Assembly (NCBI GenBank): GCA_024291935.2 | Contig: CM044315.1 | Span: 72,460,385-72,524,384 of the forward strand | Direction of reading: 5' to 3' | Origin: Okapia johnstoni | Lineage: Eukaryota; Chordata; Mammalia; Artiodactyla; Giraffidae | Length of the DNA: 64,000 bases | Shown: positions 1 to 11,660 of the stretch, piece by piece | Layout of the letters: every line of letters begins with the position of its first letter | Position numbering within the stretch: position 1 is the first letter of the stretch | The notes under the pieces: generated by a model | Database searches by the model: none | Seen by the model: only the letters and a program-made list of their open reading frames with translations | What the model was told of the DNA's origin: nothing | Made by a program: the position numbers and the translations under genes

Positions 1-450
1 TCAAAGCTATGGTTTTTCCAGTAGTCATGTACGGATGTGAGCATTGGACCATAAAGAAGGCTGAGAGCTGAAGAATTGATGCTTTTGAACCGTCGTGTTG
101 GAGAAGACTCTTGAGAGTCTCTTGGACTGCAAGGAGATCCAACCAGTCCATCCTAAAGGAGATCAGTCCTGAGTGTTCGTTGGAAGGAATGATGTTAAAG
201 CTGAAACTCCAATACTTTGGCCACCTGATTCGAAGAGTTGACACATTTGAAAAGACTCTGATACTGGGAAAGATTGAAGGTGGGAGGAGAAGGGGATGAC
301 AGAGGATGAGATGGTTGGATGGCATCACCGACTCAATGGGCATGAATTTGGGTAAACTCTGGAAGTTGGTGATGGAGAGGGAAGCCTGGCGTGCTGTGGT
401 CCATGGGGTCACAAAGAGTAGGACACGACTGAGCGACTGAACTGAACTGA
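1..450 (+). mobile_element. BovB LINE 3' end (runs in from the left)
   Basis: 3' part of BovB: the ORF2 C-terminal coding region in degraded form (a TGA interrupts the frame near 296) and the 3' terminus shared with ruminant SINEs (GAGTAGGACACGACTGAGCG), ending in CTGAA pentamers at 437-450. Non-functional fragment. Confidence 0.9.
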
Positions 451-745
451 AAGGAAATCATCCCTGAATATTCATTGGAAGGGCTGACGATGAAGCTGAA
501 ATTCCAATACTTTGGCCACCTGATGCAAAGAGCCCACTCATTGGAAAAGACTCTGATACTGGAAAAGATTGAAGGCGGGAGGAGAAGGGGATGACAGAGG
601 ATGAGATGGTTGGATGGCACCATTGACTCAATGGACATGAGTTTGAGCAAACTCCAGGAGATGGTGAAGGACAGGGAAGCCTGGTGTGCTGCAGTGCATG
701 GGGTCACAAAGAGTCGGACATGACTGAGTGACTCAACAACAACAA
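451..745 (+). mobile_element. BovB LINE 3' end, second copy in tandem
   Basis: Repeats the last ~295 bp of the same element (the GGCCACCTGATG through CGGACATGACTG portion) directly after the first copy, ending in an AAC-repeat tail. The two copies share orientation but have different tail types. Confidence 0.85.
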
Positions 746-1858
746 TGATTATAAGTAGCAGAAGGAGGTCATCTTTGGGTTAGAGGGATAACAGTGCTCT
801 TCAAAGAGTATTCCTTGGTAACAAGATGAAAGAAAGCTGTCTTAGGTGTGAAAGAGCCTGGGAGAAACTCCTGCAAAACTGAGAATATGTGTGCCATTTG
901 GAGAGAACTGAAAAGTCCGAGGGAGAGAAGTCTGGGGACAAAATAGAGAGAGGTAGCTCCTAGTTAAGGTCAGCTGTGTCTCTGTTGAAGAGGAGGAAAG
1001 GGCTGAAAGTTTGAGAAAACAAGGACAGAGAGGGAGAGGGAGAGCATTAATAGAGACGTTTAGAGAGAAACTTAAGACTCAGGAGAGTTAGAGTGAAGAG
1101 AGAGAAGGAAAAGATTAGGAAGATCAAGAGCAGAAAAATGGAGTGAGAATGGGTAGAAGGGAACTAGAGTAAGCAAGCGTATGTGGGCCGGAGAGACAAA
1201 GGGGAATCTCAAGATTTCTCTCAAGGTTATAGATGTCTAGAGGGCCCTCGGAGGAGTGTAGGGAGAGATCTAAGGCTGGGCAAGGATTCTGGAACTGGAC
1301 CAAGGGTTGTCTAAACAAGAAAAATTCAGAGCTGCACATAAGATCTGCTTGAACTGCTAATCCCTCCAGGGATCTCTTTGACAGTCTCCCCTCCAAAACT
1401 GTAAGTGATCTTGGGTCACATTCTCTGGGGAACTTTGGAGACGCAGCAAGATGTTTCATTGATGTAGTCTAACCTTTAGGTAATCTCTGTCTAAAATATT
1501 GTTGGCTTGCAAGGTGGGGGTACTTGACTGTTTAGAAGGTGTGTTTCCAGACTCCAGGGGGACATTAAAGTAAGTAAAGTGTGACAAGTCCCCCCTCCCC
1601 AAATCTGGCACTCCTGTGTTTTTAGTCAGTATTTTTTTTTTTAAGGAAACTGTTTTTGTAGATACTATAGCCTTTATTAAGAGATTCTGAGAAAACTGTC
1701 ATTTTTAAAGCTTGAAAATATTTAGTTCGTTTTCTCTCCCATGCAGCAGGGAAGTAGAATTTAGGACAGATCTTTTAAATTAATTTGGTAATACACATCA
1801 GGAAGCTTTAAAAATTTCACACTACTTGATATAGAAATCCTCCATCTTAGAATTTTCT
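746..1858. other. intergenic, no gene or clear repeat seen
   Basis: Purine-rich (many GAGAGA runs at about 900-1130) then mixed sequence. Open frames are short and not protein-like. Probably an old, unrecognised repeat or unique DNA. Confidence 0.5.
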
Positions 1859-1869
1859 CTGAGGAAATA

Positions 1870-2157
1870 TCTTTTTTGTTTTTAATTTTATTTATTTTTG
1901 CCTGTGCTGGATCTTCACTGCTGTGTGGGCTTTTCTCTAGTTGCAGCAAGCAGGGGCTCCTCTCTAGCTGCAGTGCACGGGCTTCTCATTGCTGTGGCTT
2001 CTCTTGTTGCAGACTAGGGTGCTTGGGCTTCAGTAATTGTGGCAGTGGAGCTTCAGTAGTTGCTCCGTTGCATGTGGGATCTTCCTGGCCCAGGGACTGA
2101 ACCTGTGTTTCCTGTATTGGCAGGCTGATTCTTTACCACTGAGCCACCAGGGAAGCC
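1870..2157 (-). mobile_element. CHR-type SINE (tRNA-Glu derived)
   Basis: Antisense CHR SINE: T-rich tail at left, then GGCTTTTCTCTAGTTGCAG, and the tRNA-like head at right ending GAGCCACCAGGGAAGCC. Flanked by an 11-bp target duplication CTGAGGAAATA (1859-1869 and 2158-2168), so the insertion is complete. Confidence 0.9.
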
Positions 2158-2361
2158 CTGAGGAAATAATATTATAGTGCTTTATACATTAATGCAAAAA
2201 GCATTATTTAGAATAGAAAAAAATTAAAAGTAACTTAGACACCTAACAATAAGGGACTGGTTAAGCAAACTATGACACCTTCTTTTATATAATACTTTAC
2301 AGCTGCTAAAACTGTATTTACAAAGAATTCTTAACTATGTGGAGAAATATTATGATAAAAC

Positions 2362-2662
2362 CAGTCAATCCTAAAGGAAATCAATCCTGAATAGTCCTTG
2401 GAAGGACTGATGCTGAAGCTGAAGCTCCAATACTTTGGCCACCTGATGCGAAGAACTATCTCATTGGAAAAGAGCATGATGCTGGGAAAGTCTGAGGGCA
2501 GGAGGAGAAACGGGTGACAGAGGATGAGATGGCTGGATGGCATCACTGACTCAGTGGAAATGAGTTTCAACAAGCTCCAGGAGATAGTGAAGGACAGGGA
2601 AGACTAGCACGCTGCAGTCCATGGGGTCACAGAGTCAGACACAACTTAGCAACTGAACAACA
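2362..2662 (+). mobile_element. BovB LINE, 5'-truncated 3' end
   Basis: About 300 bp of BovB 3' end from CCAGTCAATCC through GTCAGACACAAC, flanked by a 10-bp duplication ATGATAAAAC (2352-2361 and 2663-2672). Confidence 0.9.
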
Positions 2663-2829
2663 ATGATAAAACATAAAACAAAACATATACATTATGTTCA
2701 AAGTGTGATCTCAACTGTTAAAGTGCATTAAAAAAAAAAAGGCTGAAAGGAAATATGCCCAAAAGTTGTTTAGATTGATTATCTCAAGATAGTGGAGTAT
2801 GGTCCATTGCTATTGCTATTTTCTTCTTT

Positions 2830-2955
2830 GTATACTCAGTCACTCAGTCGTGTCTGACTCTTTGTGACCTCATGGACTGTAGACCTCCATCCTCCTCTGT
2901 CCCTGGAATTCTCCCAGGCCAGAGTACTGGACTGGGTTGCCATTTCCTTCTCCAA
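2830..2955 (-). mobile_element. Bov-tA/Bov-A SINE fragment
   Basis: Antisense ruminant SINE body (CACTCAGTCGTGTCTGACTC, TGGGTTGCCATTTCCTTCTC). 10-bp duplication TTTCTTCTTT at 2820-2829 and 2956-2965. Confidence 0.85.
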
Positions 2956-3074
2956 TTTCTTCTTTATGTTTTCCTAAAATTTCCAGATTTTCTGAAAAGA
3001 GCATGTAATTCTGTTATAATCGGAAAAAAATAATAATTTTGTTTTAACAGTTTAAGAAAACAGGGAACTAAATA

Positions 3075-3129
3075 TTGGGTTGGCCAAAAAGTTCACTGGG
3101 ATGAAATTTTAACTTTTCACCCAACCCAA
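3075..3129. mobile_element. mariner-derived MITE, 55 bp palindrome
   Basis: Starts TTGGGTTGG and ends CCAACCCAA with TA on both sides (3073-3074, 3130-3131). Internal deletion compared with the 84-bp copy at 60881. Confidence 0.85.
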
Positions 3130-3131
3130 TA

Positions 3132-4104
3132 TTTACAAACATAAAAGTCATTTATTAGAAAATAATTTTAGAAAAGATTTAGGAGGTGTAAAATACACAT
3201 TAAAGGAAATAAAGCAAAATTGTTAAAAGGAATAAAAACTTTTACTTAAAAATTTATTTTTAATTTTTATTATACAAAAAATATAACTTAACCTCTGAAA
3301 ATGCAAGTAGTTATGAAGACTGTATAGCAACACAAAAAATGAATATGATTTAAGGTTAAGTGAAAATAAGGCAAATTATTAAGATTACAACTATCCAGTC
3401 CAACACTGTAAGCAACTACATACAGCTCACAAAATACAGTAGGCACCCAGTCAAAGGAACTTCTGTACACATATAGTGGCTAACACTTGAACCTTTCCAC
3501 CTTTGCACTCTAGCCCTCTGTTTTTTCATTTTAGACATGTATTTCTGACATGGTTTACATCTAGATTCTGCCTTGCTGCTGCCAAAATACATTCAGAGAC
3601 AACTTTTGGTTATGCTTTTCCATATCTGACCTAGTCTCTGGTACTGGGCTGTCAGCACAGGCCAGCTGTCTTATCTTGAAGAGCTGTTTTTTTTTTTAAA
3701 GAAGAAAGACTGCTATGAAATCCAGTGTGTGAAAATGCTAATAGTACTCTAGTAGAATTATCCACAGTTCATGCCCCCTTTCTTTAGGTTTGAGACTTTG
3801 CAATGTGGTTATGTGAGGTCTATAATAAAAAATATTCAAAGTTTGAATTATTAAAGTCACTTGCCAGGTACTTTCAGAGGTAACTGGATTCCCCTCCCTT
3901 TTATGATTTCCAAGGATGGATATAAAATTGACAAACCATTAGCCAAGAGGATACTGGGTCTGAGATCCAAGCTGGGTTAGAGAAACTGTTCTTGAACTTT
4001 TTCTCTCCAAAGGAGACTCTGCACAGCCAAAACAGAGATATGGGAATATCCAAAGCTTTGTATACTCCCCAAAGGCTGTAGGAACAAGTCCAAGCTCTTT
4101 AATG
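3132..4104. other. intergenic, AT-rich, nothing identified
   Basis: No protein-like frame, RNA gene or recognisable young repeat. Confidence 0.5.
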
Positions 4105-4105
4105 C

Positions 4106-4309
4106 GTGTGTGTGTGCTCAGTCGATTCAGTCGTGTCAGACCCATGGACTGTAGCCCATCAGACTCCTCTGTCCATGGGATTCTCCAGGCAAGAATACTG
4201 GAGTGGGTTGCCACGCCCTCCTCCAGGGGATCTTCTTGACCCAGGAATGAAGCTCATGTCTCCTGCGTTGCATGCAGATTCTTTTACTGCTGAACCACCG
4301 GGGAAGCCC
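4106..4309 (-). mobile_element. Bov-tA SINE
   Basis: Antisense: GATTCTCCAGGCAAGAATAC in the body and a tRNA-like head at right ending CACCGGGGAAGCC. Confidence 0.88.
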
Positions 4310-4341
4310 ACACTCTAAAATGGTTCCCCAAACTCTTCACT

Positions 4342-5760
4342 ATCTATTCAGTTCAATCGCTGAGTCGTGTCCGACTCTGTGCAACCCCATGAACCGCAGC
4401 ACGCCAGGCCTCCGTCTATCACCAACTCCCGGGGTCCACCCAAACCCATGTCCATTGAGTCAGTGATGCCATCCAACCATCTCATCCTCTGTCGTCCCCT
4501 TCTCCTCCTGCCCCTAATCCTTCCCAGCATTAGGATCTTTTCAAGTGAGTCAGCTCTTCCCATCAGGTGGCCAAAGTACTGGAGTTTCATCTTCAACATC
4601 AGTCCTACCAATGAATACCCAGGACTGATCTCCTTCAGGATGGACTGGTTAGATATCCTTGCAGTCCAAGTGACTCTCAAGAGTCTTCTTCAACACCACA
4701 GTTCAAAAGCATCAATTCTTTGGCGTTTGGCTTTCTCTATAGTCCAAATCTCACATCCATAAATGACCACGGGAAAAACCATAGCCTTGACTAGACGGAC
4801 CTGTGTTGGCAAAGTAATGTCTCTGCTTTTTAATATGCTATCTAGGTTGGTCACAACTTTTCGTCCAAGGAGTAAGCATCTTTTAATTTCATGGCTGGAG
4901 TTACCATCTGCAGTGATTTTGGAGCCCAGAAAAATAAAGTCAGCCACTGTTTCCCGTATCTCCCCATCTATTTGCCATGAAGTGATGGGACCGGATGCCA
5001 TGATCTTAGTTTTCTGAATGTTGAGCTTTAAGCCAGCTTTTTCACTCTCCTCTTTCACTTTCATCAAGAGGCTCTTTAGTTCCTCTTCACTTTCTGCCAT
5101 AAGGGTGGTGTCATCTGCATATCTGAGGTTATTGATATTTCTCCCTGCAATCTTGATTCCAGTTTGTGCTTCCTCCAGCGTTCCAGCCCAGCGTTTCTCA
5201 TGATGTACTCTGCATAGAAGTTAAATAATCAGGGTGACAATATACAGCCTTGACATACTCCTTTTTCTATTTGGAACCAGTTTGTTGTTCCATGTCCAGT
5301 TCTAACTGTTGCTTCCTGACCTGCATACAGGTTTCTCAAGAGACAGGTCAGGTGGTCTGATATTCCCATCTCTTTCAGAATTTTTCACAGTTTATTGTGA
5401 TCCACACAGTCAAAGGCTTTGGCATAGTCAATAAAGCAGAAATAGATGATCCAGCAGATGTTGGCAATTTGATCTCTGGTTCCTCTGCCTTTTCTAAAAC
5501 CAGCTTGAACATCTGGAAGTTCACGGTTCACATATTGCTAAAGCCTGGCTTGGAGAATTGTAAGCGTTACTTTACTAGCGTGTGAGATGAGTGCAATTGT
5601 GAGGTAGTTTGAGCATTCTTTGGCATTGCCTTTCTTTAGGATTGGAATGAAAACTGACCTTTTCCAGTTCTGTGGCCACTGCTGAGTTTTCCAAATGTGC
5701 TGGCATATTGAGTGCCGTACTTTCACAGCATCACCTTTCAGGATTTGAAATAGCCATTCT
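4342..5760 (-). mobile_element. BovB LINE, 5'-truncated, ~1.4 kb
   Basis: Antisense copy reading from the 3' terminus (left) into the reverse transcriptase (right). On the minus strand the piece at 5100-4690 reads MAESEEELKSLLMKVKEESE, just downstream of a YADD-type catalytic motif near 5110-5130. Other pieces (5726-5538 and 4680-4348) are out of frame with each other, so the ORF is broken. Confidence 0.92.
4690..5100 (-). pseudogene. BovB ORF2 fragment (after the RT catalytic motif)
   Basis: 136-codon open piece of the BovB RT C-terminal region. It lacks the endonuclease domain and most of the RT domain, with a frameshift at each end. Dead copy. Confidence 0.85.
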
Positions 5761-5864
5761 ATTATTTCTCCAACTTTATCTCCCAGTGATCTGCTAACCT
5801 TTTTCTTTCTTCCTTACCCTATACAACATCCAACTATTTGCCATTCCTTAAACGCATATTCACT

Positions 5865-6150
5865 TTTTTCATTTTTTAAAATTGATATATACAGTTCATA
5901 TAGTAAGAAGCACAAAACTTAAGTGTACCACTTACTGGTTGTTCACAGATGTATACACATGTGTGACCACCACCCACATCAAGATCTAGAAGATTTCTAG
6001 CATTCTAATAGGCTCCCCTGTACCCCTTTCTGGTCCATATCTACATCCTCATGCAGAGATAACAACTATTTTGACTTCCATCAACAAAAATTAATTTTGT
6101 GTGTTTTTGAATTTTAAAAAATGGAAACACACCATATGTATTCTTTAACA
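5865..6150 (-). mobile_element. old L1 fragment (tentative)
   Basis: Resembles antisense L1M sequence (GTGTGACCACCACCCACATC; TGGAAACACACCATATG). Too diverged to be sure. Confidence 0.5.
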
Positions 6151-6253
6151 CACTCAGTGTATCTTAATGTTTCCTCTGCCTGAGGGTGGAATGTTAAATA
6201 TATGTCATGTGCTAGTGCTTTCCCGCTCAGCAGACATTCCTAATTCATCATTT

Positions 6254-6421
6254 AAAAAAAATCATTCTATTTATTTGGCTGTGCTGGGCACAGGACCTTT
6301 AGTGTGGCATGTGAACTCTCACTTGTGGCATGTGGGACCTAGTTCCCTGATCAGGGATCAAACCCAGGCCCCCTGCATTGGGAGAGCAGAGTCTTAGCTG
6401 CTGGACCACCAGGGAAGTCCC
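6254..6421 (-). mobile_element. CHR-type SINE
   Basis: TTTATTTGGCTGTGCTGGGC at left, tRNA-like head GGACCACCAGGGAAGTCC at right. 5'-part body variant (short form). Confidence 0.85.
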
Positions 6422-6784
6422 CATCACTCTTTCTTATTGTACCTAGACTGAGTTTTTAGGCTCACTTTCTACATACCAGCAGTCGCTACTGGTTGTTCAG
6501 AGCTGGTGATAGTGAAACCTCCCTGAACAAGAACAATCTCTTCTACACGAGAACTTTTATCTGTACCATGAACAACACATTTAATAAACCATTTAGGTCT
6601 TGTTATTCTAACACTGTACACATGTTACATCTTTCTGACCTGTCCCTTTTTTCTGTCCTACTTCTTCTGTTTATTTCAAGCTTTCACAATCTCTCAGCTG
6701 ATTTTCTACAACAATCCCTGTTTTCCCTGCCTTCAGTTTTGGCTCCTCTGTTCTTATCTATGCACTGCTAATTAATCTTTTCTA

Positions 6785-7225
6785 ATATCCAAGTATGACT
6801 ACATCGTTCTCCTGGTTGAAACTCTTTAAGGACTACCTTTCAGGTACGGCCAGGAGCTCAGCCTGGTACTGCAGGCCTTGTGATCTGGCCCTCCGGTATC
6901 ATCTCCTCTACCCTGCCCTCCAGTGCGCCAACTAGTCACAGATTCCGGTAACATGCCCTGCCCTTTTTCCTCTCTACATCTTGAATGCTCTTTCTCTCCT
7001 TTAGATGGCTATTTCACTCACCCTTCGAAGATACTTCAAGAATATTTATTTTCCAAAGTTTTGTTGATCATTCTTTCCTAACAAATTATTCTTTCCCAGA
7101 CAAAATTAGTTCTCCCTTATTTGTGTTTTCATAATGTTTATACATACCCTTGGTATGGCAATTATCACGTTCTATTAGTATTTGTTTATGTTTCTGAGAG
7201 CTCCTTGAAGGAAGAAAGATTTGCA
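6785..7225 (+). mobile_element. L2 LINE 3' end
   Basis: Diverged match to L2: CTTGTGATCTGGCCCTCC, ACATGCCCTGCCCTTT and the closing GAGAGCTCCTTGAAGGA. Confidence 0.75.
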
Positions 7226-7253
7226 GCTCCAGAACTCATCAGAGCATGCCTTT

Positions 7254-8640
7254 TTTTTTTTTTTTTACAATTTTTTAAAGTTCTGGTAAAGTACACATAA
7301 CATAAAATTTAGTATCTTTACCATTTTAAAGTGTTCAATTCAGTTAGCATTAAATGCATTCATAATGTGCAGCCATCACTACCATTCATCTCTGCCACTC
7401 TTCTAACCTTGTAAAATTGAAACTCTACACTTATTAAATAATAATTCTTCATTCTCCCCTCCCCCAGCCCCTGGTAACCACCTTTCTACCTTCTGTCTAT
7501 GATTTTGACTACTCTAAGTATATAGAATCACACAGTATTTGGGTTTTTTTGTAACTGGTTTATTTCACTTAGCACAGTGTCATCGAAGTTTACCCATGTT
7601 GTAGCATATGCAGAATTTCCTTTATTTTTAAGGCTGAATAGTATGCCATTGTATTATATACCACATTTTGCTTATCCATTCATTCATCAATGGATATTTG
7701 CATTGCTTTCAGTTTTTAGCTATTGTGTGAATAATGCTGCTAAGAATATGGGTGTACAAATATCCCTTTGAGACTTAGTTTTCAAGTCTTTTGAGTATAT
7801 GCCCAGAAATGTAATTGCTGGGTTATATGGTATTATAATTCTATGTTTAATTTTTTTGAGGAACCACTTACTGTTTTCCATAGCAGCTGTATCATTTTGT
7901 ATTCCAACCAGCATTTCACAAGGGTCCTAATTTCTCTACATCCTCACAAACACTATTTTCTAGTTTTTTTTTTTTTGTTTATTTGTTTGTCTTATGGTGG
8001 TAGCCATACTAATGAGAGTGAGATACAATGATATCTCATAGGTTTGATTTGCATTTCTTCAATGATTGGCAATGCTGAGCATCTTTTCATGTGCATATTG
8101 GTCATTTGTATATTTTCTACAGAGAAATGTGTTTCAGGTTCTTTGCCCATTTTGAATCAGGTTTTTTGTTGTTGTTGTTGAGTTTTACTTCACTCTATAC
8201 TGTAGATATCAGATATATGATTTGAAATATTTTTGCCAATTCTGTGGGTTGCCTTTTTACTCCATTGATACTGTCTTCTGATGCACAAGTATTTAATTTT
8301 CTTGAAGTCCAGTTTGTCCATATTTTCTTTTGTTGCCTGAGCCTTTGGTGTCATATCTAAGAAGCCATTGCCAAATCCAATGTTGTGAAGTTTTTATCTT
8401 ATATTTCTAAGAGTCTTATTATTTTAGGTCTTACACTTAGGTCTCAGATCCATTTTGAGTTAATTTTTTTATATAGTATTAGGTAAAGGTCTCACTTTAT
8501 TCTTTTGCAATATGACTATCCATGCACTATTTTCCCAGGCAAAAAGACTTTTTGCCTTTGAATAGTCTTAGCACTTTCATTGAAAATCATTTGATCATAC
8601 ATTATCTGGGATTTATTTCTGGACAGAATGCATGACATTT
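7254..8640 (-). mobile_element. L1 LINE, antisense, ORF2 C-terminus and 3'UTR
   Basis: Begins with a poly-T run (7252-7266, the L1 tail in reverse), then typical reverse L1 3' sequence (ACATAACATAAAATTTAG) and reverse ORF2 (GCTGAATAGTATGCCATTG; GTCTCAGATCCATTTTGAG). Many stops; inactive. Confidence 0.85.
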
Positions 8641-9040
8641 TAAAGGATTCAAAGATGAATCAGAGTATAGATTGTCCTAACATACTAGAATTGGTCATAG
8701 GGAGACTGTTAGAATGGGAATTGGATCTCATTTTTGTTTTGAAGGAAAAGGGGAAAAGATATGATTTAGAGGAAGTAAAATAGCTGACTTAAAGGGAGTT
8801 TATATCAGAATTATAGACCTTTAGACTCCTATTCGGCTTTAGTTCATCTAGTTCACATCCTTGTTTTTATATATGAAGAAAAAGAGGCCTGGTGTTACTC
8901 TTGAGGTAAGAACTTACCAAAAACCAGACATTATAGTAGGAAGATTTCAGCTCAGTAAAGGAAGAATTTCTAACATATAGCATAGATAAACATGGGAAGA
9001 AATGAGCTCTGTATTAAGTACAAATATTCAAACAGAAGTT
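8641..9040. other. intergenic, nothing identified
   Basis: AT-rich. Part near 8830-8940 may be a MIR remnant but is too weak to call. Confidence 0.4.
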
Positions 9041-9735
9041 GTGTTACTGAATTAGAAGCAAGGCCCCCTCTTGGGGCCCTAGCTGAACTGAAGATCCCCT
9101 GGCTCAGTCAGGGAGTTCTTTCTCAATCAGCTTTGCGCTGCCAATAATGAAACTGAGTTTGGTACAAGCAGGGCAGGCTTTTATTCAATGGCCAGGGAAT
9201 GGAGAAGGGGAGTTCATGCTCTAAAAGCACCTTTTAAGTGAACAGGTCAACAGGGCTAGGAAAGGAGCAGAGATTTTCATGGGCAGCCAGGGCATGCACA
9301 GTCTATCATGTTCCTTTGCATGTGGCACCAGTTGTGCCTAGCAGAGTACAAACCCCCACTTTGGGTGGAGATCTTAGCAAGGTAATGAAGCAAAGGTAAT
9401 TTTCAGATACCTCTGGGTTTCATCTGAGCAGGAACATTCCTGTGATCAAGTCAGAGCTGGTTGGAGGTGGTTGACCATTGTATATTTCTCAAAGCACTTA
9501 TCTCTTACAGTACAGCTGCAAAGCATCTCTGCCAATACTAGGAGGTAACTTGAAACAAACACAGAGATAAATCAGGGCAAGTGTATTTCAGCTTTCAGGG
9601 GTTGGTATGGAAACAAAGAGATAAATCAAGACAAGGAAAGCGGTGACCTTTAGCTTACTTTATCCACCATCTTGGATCTAGCTGTTTCAGTCTGGTTTTA
9701 TCGTGGTCCTTTGTGGCATCCTGTTGATAAAATAC
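9041..9735 (-). mobile_element. endogenous retroviral LTR (solo, antisense)
   Basis: On the minus strand the order is LTR-like: a U3 containing a CCAAGATGGTGG motif (+ strand about 9662-9673), a TTAAAAGG box near 9231-9238, a polyadenylation signal AATAAAA at 9181-9187, then an R/U5-like CTTGTACCAAACTCAG. The + strand edge starts TGTTACTGA. No primer-binding site or gag/pol sequence adjoins it, so it is a solo LTR. Family not assigned; ends uncertain by tens of bases. Confidence 0.7.
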
Positions 9736-10334
9736 AACTTACAATACCTACATAGTAAAAAAAAAAAATACAAAATAAAATACCTATATAGTAAAAAAAA
9801 AAAAAAAATCAACCAACAGTTTCTATGCCTGGGACCTGAGCTGTGTAGCATGTAAGTAAGTTTTGCTGTAGGAGGTAGATCTGATGATCTCTCTGCCTTC
9901 CTTGCAAATGTTCTGTGATATTAACTTCATTTTAACTTTCATTGTAAAAAAGCTGCCCTTTAAAATAGCACACATGTCCTTATGATATGGTCCTAGGTTA
10001 CAATTACAGCATCATCGCTTGGCCTGTATCTAAGTATTTGACATGTACAACTATATGAACTCCAATGTCTTTTCTAATTCTCATTTCTTATTTACATTAA
10101 AAAAAAAAAAGCCACCCTGAAAAAAAAAAGAAACAGACCATTTTAACACACTTCAAGCAAGTACACTAGATGGTGTGGCTGTAGTTAAAAATTCCACACA
10201 TTGAATCTTCAGAACAAATTAAATGAAAACAATGGATAGCAAGTATTCACATGTGCTAGTGTGAGTCTGGAGCAGATGAGAAGAAACTTGATTTTAAGGA
10301 TAAAGGGAATTAATTTTTGTTGAATGTTTACTAA
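9736..10334. other. intergenic with A-rich duplication
   Basis: A short direct duplication (ATACCTACATAGT and ATACCTATATAGT, each followed by poly-A) lies at 9740-9809. Remainder unassigned. Confidence 0.5.
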
Positions 10335-10468
10335 GATAGGCATTGGCACCCCACTCCAGTACCCTTGCCTGGAAAATCCCACGGACAGAGGAGCCTGGTA
10401 GGCTGCAGTCCATGGGGTCACTAAGAGTTGGACACGACTGAAGCGACTTAGCAGCAGCAGCAGCAGCT
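10335..10468 (+). mobile_element. Bov-A2 SINE half-unit
   Basis: GGCATTGGCACCCCACTCCA through AAGCGACTTAG, ending in (AGC)n at about 10449-10468. Sense orientation. Confidence 0.88.
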
Positions 10469-11084
10469 TATTTAATTCCAAGAATGCAAAAAGAAATCAA
10501 TTCTTTACACTATCTTTGAGGTGAGCATTAGAGGCTCTGGTACTGCATGCTGTTTTTAAGAATCACAAAATTTTAAACTTTGAACCTACCTTCTGCTTTA
10601 CAGATGACTTAGAGTGTCAACAAGCAATTTCTAGGTACTTTCTGAGCATCAGAATTGTTCTGGGTGCTGGAATACACAGGTGAAGAAGACATATTAGGAT
10701 CATATCATGGGACTCTTTTTGACTGGGGAGCATCACCAGCCAGAGTCTATAAAATGTTACCAAGCACTGAAGTCTCTCTCCTTGAAGAAATCAGGTTATT
10801 TGGGAGAAATAAAGGAGTCTTAGAAAAAAACTTTAGCAGATCTGATTGTATCTTTCTCTTACTTATGAATGTTCAGCAAGTTTCCATTAACTACAGGATA
10901 AAAACCTGTTTTTTTAAAAAATAACATACATGCATGGCCCATTATGATTTGTTCTCTTTATGATTTACCAGTAGATCTTGGTTTTAGTAGACTTATCTCT
11001 AAGGAACCTTTCTTGTTCTGATATAATTTACTCATCAAATCACCTTTTCACTCAATATGATGATTTTTGGATTGGGTTTTCCTG
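10469..11084. other. intergenic, nothing identified
   Basis: AT-rich. An 89-codon frame at 10655-10924 is not recognisable and has no supporting context. Confidence 0.4.
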
Positions 11085-11094
11085 TCACCTAGGA

Positions 11095-11660
11095 TACAAG
11101 AATACGCAGAAGAACAATACAAAAAAGATCTTCATGACCCAGATAACCACGATGGTGTGATCACTCACCTAGAGCCAGACATTCTGGAATGTGAAGCATT
11201 AGAAAGCATCACTACGAACAAAGCTAGTGGAGGTGATGGAATTCCAGTTGAGCTATTTCAAATCCTAAAAGATGATGCTGTGAAAGTGCGGCACTCAATA
11301 TGCCAGCACATTTGGAAAACTCAGCAGTGGGCACACAACTGGAAAAAGTCAGTTTTCATTTCAATCCCAAAGAAAGGCAATACTAAAGAATGTTCAAACT
11401 ACCACACAATTGTGCTCATTTCACACACTAGCAAAGTAATGCTCAAAATTCTCCAAGCCAGGCTTCAACAGTACATGAACCAAGAACTTCCAGACATTCA
11501 GGCTGGATTTAGAAAAGGCAGAGGAACCAGCGATCACATTGGCAACATCTCCTGGATCATCGAAAAAGCAAGAGAGTTCCAGAAAAACATCTATTTCTGC
11601 TTTATTGACTATGCCAAAGCCTTTGACTATGTGGATCACAACAAAATGGAAAATTCTTAA
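11095..11660 (+). pseudogene. BovB reverse transcriptase, N-terminal RT motifs
   Basis: Open frame entered from flanking DNA. Shows ITTNKASGGDGIPVELFQI (RT motif-1 region), the KECSNYHTIVLISHTSKVML block and FIDYAKAFDYVDH (motif A, catalytic aspartate region). Ends at a stop at 11658-11660. The frame continues in another phase from 11539, and the YADD box is at about 11896-11907. Inactive. Confidence 0.88.

Noticed and set aside
10655..10924. 89-codon frame beside a BovB insertion
   Set aside because: No recognisable protein, no splice or promoter context.
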